A DNA stretch of 36,151 nucleotides, taken from contig JAFLRM010000035.1 in the NCBI GenBank assembly GCA_022511465.1, positions 1 to 36,151 on the forward strand, read 5' to 3'. The stretch is from Acetatifactor sp. GTDB lineage: Bacteria > Bacillota > Clostridia > Lachnospirales > Lachnospiraceae. The notes beneath the pieces are model-generated. The model worked only from the letters and a program-made list of their open reading frames with translations. It was not told where the DNA came from and ran no database searches. Both the position numbers and the translations under genes were made by a program. Shown here in pieces: positions 23,631 through 30,471 of the stretch; position 1 is the first letter of the stretch, and each line of letters starts with the position of its first letter.

Positions 23631-23653
23631 GCAAATTTACACGCTAATTTACA
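23611..23653. repeat. Three TGTAAATT direct repeats, probable antitoxin operators
   Basis: The minus-strand word TGTAAATT occurs at 23611-23618 (inside the promoter spacer), 23634-23641 and 23646-23653 (just upstream of the -35). Offsets are 23 and 12 bases, near one and two helical turns, so bound proteins would face the same side. Binding by the Phd/YefM-type antitoxin is inferred from position. Confidence 0.6.
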
Positions 23654-23682
23654 GCAATGTATTTACCCTTCACAAAGAGTCT

Positions 23683-24255
23683 CTACTCCGCCAGCTTCCC
23701 AATCTTCGGCCAGATCTTCCGGATAACGGCATACAACACCCCTCCCAGGCATCCGCCCAGAAAGTTCAAGATCAGATCATCCACATCCACCGACCGTAGG
23801 ATAAACAACTGTACCGACTCAATAAAAACCGGCAATAGCGCCGAGAACAGCATGATCCGCCATGCCTTCCGGTTCTTTTTCCAGAGCAGCGCAAGACCAA
23901 AGCCCCACGGCACAAACATCACAATGTTTCCTACAATGTTTACCATAAACATATCCACATCGCGTCCAAAATATCTCCGTATGGTGCGGAAAGGCACCAG
24001 ATTGATCCCTTCTCCCGTCCGAAGGCGCCTCGTCGCTATTTGAAGCATCCTCTGTGGATTCCAGTAAGCGCCCTGAAACGTCAACACTAAAAGCGCCGCC
24101 ATAAACACCACGAACAGCCCCAGCGCCACCTCTCTGGCAACAGAAAAACGCCGCCCCCCCACAGGTCTCCACGGGCGGCGTTTCAGCAGATACAACAGAT
24201 AAACGGGAACCGCGACCAATATGATCCTAAAAAACTCAAAAATGTAACTTACCAT
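23683..24255 (-). CDS. VanZ family membrane protein
   Basis: 190 residues with about five transmembrane segments: IFEFFRIILVAVPVYLLYLL, ALGLFVVFMAALLVLTF, a central pair around MVNIVGNIVMFVPWGFGLAL, RIMLFSALLPVFIESVQLFI, and LNFLGGCLGGVLYAVI. The VanZ core is clear: NLVPFRTI, NIVGNIVMFVPWGF, ESVQLFILRSVDVDDLILNF. VanZ proteins can give low-level teicoplanin resistance, but most genomic members have unknown roles in the envelope. The start at 24255 has GGAAAG 9 bases upstream and lies 4 bases after the trmL stop, so it is the last gene of the Lrp-aminotransferase-trmL unit. There are no vanHAX-like genes near it. Confidence 0.93.
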   Translation of the reverse strand: MVSYIFEFFRIILVAVPVYLLYLLKRRPWRPVGGRRFSVAREVALGLFVVFMAALLVLTFQGAYWNPQRMLQIATRRLRTGEGINLVPFRTIRRYFGRDVDMFMVNIVGNIVMFVPWGFGLALLWKKNRKAWRIMLFSALLPVFIESVQLFILRSVDVDDLILNFLGGCLGGVLYAVIRKIWPKIGKLAE

Positions 24256-24259
24256 AAAA

Positions 24260-24754
24260 TCATTCTTTCCAATGTAACCTATGAAGCGCACCCTCCGACT
24301 GTAAACTGGCAAACCCATTCTGCCGAAGCGCCTCGTACAGCACGATCGCCACGGCATTAGACAGATTCAAGGAGCGGATGGCGGACAGCATAGGAATACG
24401 AATGCAAGTCTTTTCATAGTCCACCAAGATCTCCTCCGGAATACCCGCACTCTCCCTGCCAAACATAATAAAATCATCCGGCCCGAAAGATGCCTCCGTG
24501 TAGGAACGCTTCGCTTTTGTAGTTGCCATCCAGATTTTGGCCCCGGGGTGCCGCTTTTTAAACTCTTCAAAGTTCATATAGCGTGTTACATCCAATTGGT
24601 CCCAATAATCCATTCCGGCCCGCTTCAACTCCTTCTCATTGATGCGAAAGCCCAGAGGCTCGATCAGATGCAGACTGCTGCCCGTGGCTACACAGGTTCG
24701 TCCAATATTTCCCGTGTTCGCCGGAATCTCCGGCTGATGCAAAATAATATTCAT
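24260..24754 (-). CDS. trmL: tRNA (cytidine(34)-2'-O)-methyltransferase
   Basis: 164 residues, the small SPOUT/TrmH-type enzyme that methylates the ribose of the wobble base in tRNA-Leu isoacceptors. Motif 1 is HQPEIPANTGNIGRTCVATG, motif 2 IMFGRESAGIPEEIL and motif 3 IRIPMLSAIRSLNLSNAVAI, which together form the trefoil-knot SAM site. Length matches E. coli TrmL. It starts 4 bases after the aminotransferase stop codon with only a weak AGAAGAAG site, so it is likely translated by coupling. Confidence 0.96.
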   Translation of the reverse strand: MNIILHQPEIPANTGNIGRTCVATGSSLHLIEPLGFRINEKELKRAGMDYWDQLDVTRYMNFEEFKKRHPGAKIWMATTKAKRSYTEASFGPDDFIMFGRESAGIPEEILVDYEKTCIRIPMLSAIRSLNLSNAVAIVLYEALRQNGFASLQSEGALHRLHWKE

Positions 24755-24758
24755 ACGA

Positions 24759-25940
24759 TCACTTCTTCTGTTCTTCTCGCAGTTTCTTCACAAACCGCGC
24801 CATCCTATCCATAGCCACTCTCAGCTTCTCCAGAGAGTACGCATAAGAGATGCGCAGATATCCTTCCCCACTGTCGCCAAAAGCGGTTCCGGGCACGGCG
24901 GCCACCTTCTCCTCCTCCAGGAATCGGCCGGCAAACTCCTCACTGGTCATGCCAAACTCCTTAATGCAGGGGAACACGTAGAAAGCTCCGTAGGGCTCAA
25001 AGCACTCCAACCCCATCTCTTTAAAGGCATTCAGCAAAAACCTCCTTCGCTGGTTGTAGGACATGCGCATCTGGGCAATATCCTCGTCACCGTTTTTCAG
25101 GGCATCCACCGCAGCGTACTGGCTGGTAGTGGGAGCACACATAATACAGAACTGATGAATCTTGGTCATCTGCTCAATGATCGCTTTAGGGCCGCAGGCA
25201 AATCCCAGGCGCCATCCGGTCATAGCATAAGCCTTGGAAAATCCATTGATCAGGATCGTCCTCTCCCACATACCGGGAATACTTGCGATGGACACATGCT
25301 TTTCCTTGTAGGTCAGTTCAGCATAAATCTCATCCGAGAGGACAAACAGATCATGCTTGGCAACCACTTCCGCGATCTCCTCCAGATCCTTCTGCTCCAT
25401 AATGGCCCCGGTGGGGTTGTTGGGGAAGGGAAGTATCAGCACCTTCGTCTTCTCCGTGATGGCATCCTCCAACTCCTGTGCAGTCAGGCGAAACTCGTTC
25501 TCTCCCTTTAAATTGATGATCACAGGAGTAGCCCCGGCCAAAATTGCACAGGGCTCGTAGGACACATAGCTGGGCTGGGGGATCAAAACCTCGTCGCCGG
25601 GATTGACCAGAGCGCGCAGACCGATATCGATCGCCTCCGAACCACCCACGGTCACCAGCACCTCATGAATCGGATCGTACTCCAATCCCTGTTTTCTCTT
25701 TAAATATCTGCAGATCTCCTGCCGAAGTTCCTTCAATCCCGAATTGGAGGTGTAAAAGGTTCTTCCTTTCTCCAGGGAATAAATACCTTCGTCGCGAATA
25801 TGCCAAGGGGTATCAAAGTCCGGCTCGCCCACACCCAGAGAGATCACGTCAGGATCGTTCATCTCGCTCACAAGGTCGAAAAACTTGCGGATACCGGAGG
25901 GTTTTAATTCTACTACTTTCTCTGCTAACGGATTTCTCAC
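24759..25940 (-). CDS. PLP-dependent class I/II aminotransferase
   Basis: 393 residues, cytosolic, fold type I. ISLGVGEPDFDTP, TYYTSN-like FYTSNSGLKELR, FPNNPTGAIM and NGFSKAYAMTGWRLGFACGP (with the PLP-binding lysine in SKAYAMTGWR) mark a member of the aspartate/aromatic aminotransferase group (Ig subfamily). A C-terminal LRISYAYSLEKL holds the substrate-carboxylate arginine. The exact amino acid is not decidable. The start is GTG at 25940, overlapping the stop codon of the Lrp-family gene by 4 bases (GTGA), so the regulator and enzyme are coupled; the regulator may sense an amino acid handled by the enzyme. Confidence 0.94.
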   Translation of the reverse strand: MRNPLAEKVVELKPSGIRKFFDLVSEMNDPDVISLGVGEPDFDTPWHIRDEGIYSLEKGRTFYTSNSGLKELRQEICRYLKRKQGLEYDPIHEVLVTVGGSEAIDIGLRALVNPGDEVLIPQPSYVSYEPCAILAGATPVIINLKGENEFRLTAQELEDAITEKTKVLILPFPNNPTGAIMEQKDLEEIAEVVAKHDLFVLSDEIYAELTYKEKHVSIASIPGMWERTILINGFSKAYAMTGWRLGFACGPKAIIEQMTKIHQFCIMCAPTTSQYAAVDALKNGDEDIAQMRMSYNQRRRFLLNAFKEMGLECFEPYGAFYVFPCIKEFGMTSEEFAGRFLEEEKVAAVPGTAFGDSGEGYLRISYAYSLEKLRVAMDRMARFVKKLREEQKK

Positions 25941-26419
25941 GGTGTAATCATCTCTCTTTCATCTTCGATTTTCAGGTTAAAGATCGTCCCATGATCTTTG
26001 TATTTCTTCAAAATAAAGTGGGTGGCGGTACTCAACACACTTTCCATGGTGGAAAGCTTGTCGGAGACAAAATTGGATACCTCGCGGAGGGTCTTTCCCT
26101 CCAGAATGACCATCAGATCGTAACCGCCGGAGATCAAATACACACTGCGCACCTCAGGGTACTTGTAAATGCGCTCTGCGATGGTGTCAAATCCCAGTCC
26201 TCTCTGGGGTGTCACACGCACCTCGATCAGCGCCGTCACCTTGTCAATGGAGGTTTTCTCCCAGTTGATCATGGTATGGTAACCACAGATGATCCCCTCG
26301 GCCTCCAGCGCGGCCAGCTCGTTCACCACGTCAATTTCCTCCACTCCTAAGATCACAGACAATTCCTTTAGATCGATACGACTGTTTCTCTCAATGATCG
26401 CTAATAATTCTTCTCTCAT
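25937..26419 (-). CDS. Lrp/AsnC family transcriptional regulator
   Basis: 160 residues. The N-terminal winged HTH (LLAIIERNSRIDLKELSVIL, EIDVVNELAALEAEGIICGY) is followed by the RAM/AsnC ligand-binding domain (VTALIEVRVTPQRGLGFDTI, EVRSVYLISGGYDLMVILEG). Such proteins bind amino acids and regulate amino-acid genes. The start at 26419 has GGAGG 6 bases upstream; upstream in-frame codons lack a site. It overlaps the aminotransferase gene by 4 bases, so control of amino-acid transamination is likely. The spacer to the AIR-synthase-like gene upstream is 45 bases with no terminator. Confidence 0.95.
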   Translation of the reverse strand: MREELLAIIERNSRIDLKELSVILGVEEIDVVNELAALEAEGIICGYHTMINWEKTSIDKVTALIEVRVTPQRGLGFDTIAERIYKYPEVRSVYLISGGYDLMVILEGKTLREVSNFVSDKLSTMESVLSTATHFILKKYKDHGTIFNLKIEDEREMITP

Positions 26420-26464
26420 ATTTTTCCTCCATTCCACGCCGCCCTTTTGCGGCTGCAATTCTTT

Positions 26465-27523
26465 TTACAAGCCCATTTTATAGATCTCATCCATTCCGGG
26501 GCGATCCATGTACCGAATCTCATCCTCATTGCGGATAATACGGTCATTACTATCTGTGGTGCGCCCGATGATCGCCGCCGGAATCTGCTCCGCTTCCAGA
26601 GCTTCCGCCAACGCAGCTCCATCTTCCGAGGTCATCACAAGACAACCTCCCGACAAAAGCTCATAAGGGTTTACCCCGCAGCACTCGCACACTTCCACGG
26701 TCTCCTGTCTGAGGGGAATCTTTTTCAAATCTACGGTCAGTCCAACGCCTGCGCCCTCCGCAAGCTCCCACAGTGCGGCGAAAATGCCACCCTCCGAAGC
26801 GTCATGCATAGCGCACACATTGGACTTCATGGCCAGTGCCGCCTCCGGTAAAACGGATAGATACCGGTCAAAGTCCGCTGCTTCCTCCGCCAGATACGCA
26901 GGGTATCGGTCAAGCAGCTTCTCCCGATATCTTTTCGCCAGTATTGCAGTCCCCTCCAGACCAATCCATTTGCTCAGCACAATATCCTGACCGGCCTTGG
27001 CGTGCTTAGCGGTCCGATAGGTATTTCTATTTGCTTTACCGTACCCCGTGACCACTGCCCAGGGAACAGTCACCGCCTTGGTAACTCTACTCTGTCCACC
27101 CACAATCTGCATGGATAATTCCTCACAGGCGCTCTCTGCCTCCTGCATCAATCCTTTGATCAAGTCCGGCTCCGCACCTTCCGGTAAAAGCAATGTGATC
27201 GTCGCTGCCGCCGGTGTTGCGCCGCTGACGGCCAAATTGTTGGCACACTTTCGCAGAAGGTGAGCCATGGTAACTCGGGGCTCTCCCACTAAAATATCGC
27301 TTTTGCTAAGACTATCCTGCCTTATGGCAACCGCAGCCTCCCTCACGCAGGAAGCCATCACATCGGTATAGGAAAGCGCAAAAATGGCGCAGTCTTCCCC
27401 TATACCTGCGCCATTTAAAACTTCCAGATTACCGCCCTCAGAGCGGTAATCTTGTTTTCTTGTATGTATCTGATGTAATACGGAATGTTTCAACACATTT
27501 TCCGGTATTTTACCGATGTTCAT
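26465..27523 (-). CDS. AIR-synthase-related protein (PurM/HypE-like)
   Basis: 352 residues, cytosolic. The pattern is that of the PurM/HypE superfamily: NGAGIGEDCAIFAL in the ATP-binding N-terminal half, VTMAHLLRKCANNLAVSGAT (usual 'NDLAASGA'), AMHDASEGGIFAALWELAEG (usual 'DPTRGGL'), and the C-terminal YELLSGGCLVMTS. The first glycine-rich motif and metal-binding Asp are kept, so ATP use is likely. PurM makes aminoimidazole ribotide and HypE makes the hydrogenase cyanide ligand; no pur or hyp genes are nearby, so the reaction remains unknown. The gene begins 8 bases after the VanW gene and likely shares its transcript. Confidence 0.88.
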   Translation of the reverse strand: MNIGKIPENVLKHSVLHQIHTRKQDYRSEGGNLEVLNGAGIGEDCAIFALSYTDVMASCVREAAVAIRQDSLSKSDILVGEPRVTMAHLLRKCANNLAVSGATPAAATITLLLPEGAEPDLIKGLMQEAESACEELSMQIVGGQSRVTKAVTVPWAVVTGYGKANRNTYRTAKHAKAGQDIVLSKWIGLEGTAILAKRYREKLLDRYPAYLAEEAADFDRYLSVLPEAALAMKSNVCAMHDASEGGIFAALWELAEGAGVGLTVDLKKIPLRQETVEVCECCGVNPYELLSGGCLVMTSEDGAALAEALEAEQIPAAIIGRTTDSNDRIIRNEDEIRYMDRPGMDEIYKMGL

Positions 27524-27531
27524 TGTAATTA

Positions 27532-29001
27532 TTATTCCTCATCGTTTGATTCCACAGGCGGCGCCGTGAGCATTGCAACCACAGCCTTCACATGGTCTAT
27601 ACTTCCGGTTCCGATAGCCGCCATGACCTGCTCATACGCCGCCGGATCACCGGTGGCTGTACCTACCGTTGCGCTCCGTGGTACCATCTTGTAACTGCTG
27701 CTGTTAACCTCCGTGCGGCTGACTTCCTTACCGTTCTCCGTCACAATCTTCCAGAGCTTTGCCTTGTAACCAATGTGTGCACTCTCCGTCACAACATAGC
27801 CGATGGGATGTGATCCGTCTGCGTAGATCGTATCGGAAGGAGGCTTGATGACCTCCAGAACCTCGCTCTCATAGCGAACAGAGCGACCGGAATCCCTGGT
27901 CTCCTTGCCGTAAATAACAAAAGTGATCTGTTTGCTGCCGTTGGTATAACCCTCTATATAAATTGGATGACCCGTATTGTTCACAAACCGGAAATCTTTG
28001 CCGGAACTCTCCGCGATCGCCGCATCCGCGGATGGCTCCACGTAGGTGACGATCATAGAGTGGTTGTGACGCTCCGTCACTTCCAACTCCGCCAAGAGAA
28101 CCGCGTTGTACAGGGTTGTTGACACCTGGCAAATACCTCCGCCCAGACTGTCTACCACTTTTCCGTTCAAATAAGAACCAGCCATATAATAGCCGTTCGC
28201 CACCGTAAAAGGTGCCACGGCATCATAGGCAGAAAACTCCTCGCCGGGATACAGTGTAGTGCCGTTTATCAGAGCGCAGCCGTTTATCACGTTAGCGCTT
28301 CTGTCGGGACCGGACGAGCTGTAGGAAGTAGTAAAGGTACCGAGAACGTCTCTCACCTCCGACAGTTCCTCCGCGCTGCCCTTGGGCTCATCTACCATCA
28401 CATCCAGCGCAATGCGGCAGGGCCGACCGTCCCACTCCCCCGTCAAATAATCGTATATCCTGTCGATGGAGGTCTCCACATCCAGCATGTAGCCGGTCTG
28501 ACCCTCCACAACCTGAAACTGTCCGTTTTCTCTCTTCAGGGAGACATTTACTGCCTTCTGGTCGTACTTCGCACACTTCCCTGTCAAAACATCATTGATC
28601 GCGTGCACATCAAATTGCAGTTCCACATCCAGAACCTTGTTCTCATGCTCCAAATCTTTCAGCGTAGTATAGCGCTCAATTACATTGCCCTGTGTGCCCA
28701 GCTTTATGGCTTCCGTCACCAGCTCCGGGTTTCCCCAGGAAATTCCCAGATCCGATGCCGTAACTGTCACCTCGTTATTGTTGGCGGCAATCAAGGTGAT
28801 CTCCACCGACTGAAGCTCTTCTATGTAACCCTCCACGGCAGCCTTGGCCTGAATCTCTGTCAAACCGGACAGCTCCACACTCTCCGCGTAGACACCGGCC
28901 TTGATCGTTCCAGATTCTTTCGCATGCGCCGTAATACCGAACGCAAGTACCATAGCTGCTAACCACACACCGTACATTGCTTTCTTCCCATATTTTATCA
29001 T
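27532..29001 (-). CDS. VanW family exported protein with peptidoglycan-binding-like and G5-like domains
   Basis: 489 residues. A signal peptide (GVWLAAMVLAFGITAHA) ends near residue 27. A first domain resembles the PG_binding_4 module (KAGVYAESVELSGLTEIQAK, ASDLGISW), present about twice. The VanW domain follows: LGTFTTSYSSSGPDRSANVI, YPGEEFSAYDAVAPFTVANG, DSLGGGICQVSTTLYNAVL and ERHNHSMIVTYVEPSADAAI. The tail (SVRYESEVLEVIKPPSDTIY) is G5-like. VanW proteins are cell-wall associated; no activity is proven. The start at 29001 has GGAGG 6 bases upstream; a longer frame to 29034 lacks this. It is the second gene after a 35-residue membrane peptide. Confidence 0.93.
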   Translation of the reverse strand: MIKYGKKAMYGVWLAAMVLAFGITAHAKESGTIKAGVYAESVELSGLTEIQAKAAVEGYIEELQSVEITLIAANNNEVTVTASDLGISWGNPELVTEAIKLGTQGNVIERYTTLKDLEHENKVLDVELQFDVHAINDVLTGKCAKYDQKAVNVSLKRENGQFQVVEGQTGYMLDVETSIDRIYDYLTGEWDGRPCRIALDVMVDEPKGSAEELSEVRDVLGTFTTSYSSSGPDRSANVINGCALINGTTLYPGEEFSAYDAVAPFTVANGYYMAGSYLNGKVVDSLGGGICQVSTTLYNAVLLAELEVTERHNHSMIVTYVEPSADAAIAESSGKDFRFVNNTGHPIYIEGYTNGSKQITFVIYGKETRDSGRSVRYESEVLEVIKPPSDTIYADGSHPIGYVVTESAHIGYKAKLWKIVTENGKEVSRTEVNSSSYKMVPRSATVGTATGDPAAYEQVMAAIGTGSIDHVKAVVAMLTAPPVESNDEE

Positions 29002-29049
29002 AGCTTTCCTCCAATTTTTCTTAAAAAAGCACATTCATTGAATATTGAA

Positions 29050-29157
29050 TTAGGTCAAAATATATGATAAAGTAGGTATGACCATGGCAAGTATCACAAT
29101 AATAATGATGACCGCGGAGATACGCTGCTTTGTCTTCTTGTTGTTCATGCGAAACAT
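29050..29157 (-). CDS. 35-residue single-pass membrane peptide
   Basis: A short frame from ATG 29157 to TAA at 29050: a basic N-terminus (MFRMNNKKTKQR), then one hydrophobic helix (ISAVIIIIVILAMVIPTLSY). A full AGGAGG is 11 bases upstream and a near-consensus promoter lies 30-60 bases upstream, which support it despite its size. The pattern resembles the Prli42-like/DUF4044-like membrane miniproteins of Firmicutes, but the match is by form only. It is the first gene before vanW-like (29001), with a 48-base gap, so both should be on one transcript. Function is unknown. Confidence 0.75.
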   Translation of the reverse strand: MFRMNNKKTKQRISAVIIIIVILAMVIPTLSYILT

Positions 29158-29188
29158 AGTGGCTCTATCCTCCTGACTCTGAAAGGAT

Positions 29189-29217
29189 ATTATATATGAA
29201 ATTTCCCTTTTTGGCAA
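29189..29217 (-). promoter_or_regulatory. Sigma-A promoter of the miniprotein-VanW operon
   Basis: On the minus strand TTGCCA (29212-29217), a 17-base spacer and TATAAT (29189-29194). It lies across the start codon and beside the ribosome site of the divergent plus-strand gene at 29196, so the two genes share this short region. Confidence 0.88.
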
Positions 29218-29804
29218 GTTTTATTATCTTTATTCTGGTGGTATCCAGAGCGATTCGCCGTGGCCGCCAACAACAAGCAGATATTGAGGCAAATTTCTGG
29301 GCAAGAGAGACAAAAGCCAACTCTGTCAGGCGAAAACCTCTGGACAATCTGGACTATATACGCATTCCCTTTGACAGACTGCCCACGCAGCTCATGGCAG
29401 AGGATCCTGCCGTAGCGGAAGCGATCCGCCTGCTTCAAGATCTGTCCACACAAAAAATCGTAAACCTGACCGGTTACACCAACACCGACCTAAAGCTGGA
29501 GTACGGTACCGCCAATATCACGGTACTCACAGAGTATGACCAGAATTACACTCTGCTGGTGCGAACCCTGCAGCGCTGGGCGGACGCTCTCTGGGATGCC
29601 GGCCATGAGAGAGAAGCGGCTTCTATTCTGGAATTTGCCATTGAAACTCACACGGATGTGAGCCGCACCTACTACCGTCTGGCGAAATACTATGCTTCCA
29701 GGGGAGAATCGTTCCGCATTGGAGAGTTGATCTCCATCGCTGAGGAGCTTCGATCCGCCAACAAGAAGGCTATCGTCCGTACGTTGAAAGAATCTTATCT
29801 ATAA
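29196..29804 (+). CDS. Membrane-anchored TPR-like hypothetical protein
   Basis: 202 residues. One N-terminal transmembrane helix (FPFLASFIIFILVVSRAI) is followed by a basic cluster (RRGRQQQ), so the rest probably faces the cytoplasm. After about 90 residues come paired helices with TPR character (LVRTLQRWADALWDAGHERE, AASILEFAIETHTDVSRTYY, RLAKYYASRGESFRIGELIS), suggesting a protein-binding platform. No family is recognised. AAAGG is 9 bases before the ATG and lies next to the -10 box of the divergent promoter, so transcription of this gene must start further upstream, inside the miniprotein gene. Its 3' end overlaps the exonuclease gene by 35 bases. Confidence 0.82.
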   Translation: MKFPFLASFIIFILVVSRAIRRGRQQQADIEANFWARETKANSVRRKPLDNLDYIRIPFDRLPTQLMAEDPAVAEAIRLLQDLSTQKIVNLTGYTNTDLKLEYGTANITVLTEYDQNYTLLVRTLQRWADALWDAGHEREAASILEFAIETHTDVSRTYYRLAKYYASRGESFRIGELISIAEELRSANKKAIVRTLKESYL

Positions 29805-30471
29805 ACCGGCTGGCCTCACTTCGGTATAATTTCTCCACTTCGGCCCCTATAGTTATGTTATGCTGCTTAAGCAGACGATATAACCTCTCTTTTTGCTGTT
29901 CTGTTGCAGGCGTGTCCCTCTTTACCTGAAAAATCAGGGGCGACGGCGCAAAAAGCTTCTCCTCCTCGCTATAGAACTGCTCCCCCAGCTTGTGATACAG
30001 TGCGCTTGTAGCCTCCGCATCCGCAAAAGCTCTGTGGGCATGATGAGGTATTTTATAGTAGGCACAAAGGTGATCCAAGCTTCTATGTTCTAAGAATGCC
30101 AGATATTTTCTGGCTATTTTTAATGTGTCAATCCCCTGTTTTTCAAAGACAAGCTTCCTGTCCACCGCAGCTTTCTTAAGAAAAGAATAATCAAAAAGGA
30201 CGCTGTGTCCCAAAAGAGGTAATTCCCCCAGAAACTTCATCAGCTTTGGCAGCACCTCCCCAATGTCGGGTGCCTGCGCCAGATCCTCGTCTCGGATCCC
30301 CGTCAGCTCCACCACCCGTTCTTCCAACGTACGCCCCGGATTGACAAAGGTGAGGAATTTGTCCACCACCTGTCCGTCCACCACTTTCAAGGCCCCAATC
30401 TCTGTAATCTTATCTCTTTTGGGATTGAGTCCTGTAGTTTCCAGATCAATGCTCACATAAGTGTTTGTCAT
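29770..30471 (-). CDS. DEDDh 3'-5' exonuclease (DNA polymerase III epsilon-like)
   Basis: 233 residues, cytosolic. The three exonuclease motifs are intact: Exo I VSIDLETTGLNP (Asp, Glu), Exo II LLGHSVLFDYSFL (Asp), Exo III HHAHRAFADAEATS (His, Asp). The last 70 residues (ATEQQKERLYRLLKQHNITI) form a separate helical tail. Stand-alone members act in DNA repair or nucleotide recycling; the exact role is not shown. The start at 30471 (MTNTYV) overlaps the radical SAM stop codon by 4 bases (ATGA) and has GAGGAAG upstream; the frame open to 30507 is not needed. It is the last gene of the LysM-radical SAM unit. Confidence 0.94.
   Translation of the reverse strand: MTNTYVSIDLETTGLNPKRDKITEIGALKVVDGQVVDKFLTFVNPGRTLEERVVELTGIRDEDLAQAPDIGEVLPKLMKFLGELPLLGHSVLFDYSFLKKAAVDRKLVFEKQGIDTLKIARKYLAFLEHRSLDHLCAYYKIPHHAHRAFADAEATSALYHKLGEQFYSEEEKLFAPSPLIFQVKRDTPATEQQKERLYRLLKQHNITIGAEVEKLYRSEASRFIDKILSTYGR

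Noticed and set aside
23683..24255. Glycopeptide-resistance gene cluster (VanZ here, VanW at 27532-29001)
   Set aside because: No vanHAX, vanRS or D-Ala ligase genes are present; both families are common as isolated genes in Clostridia.
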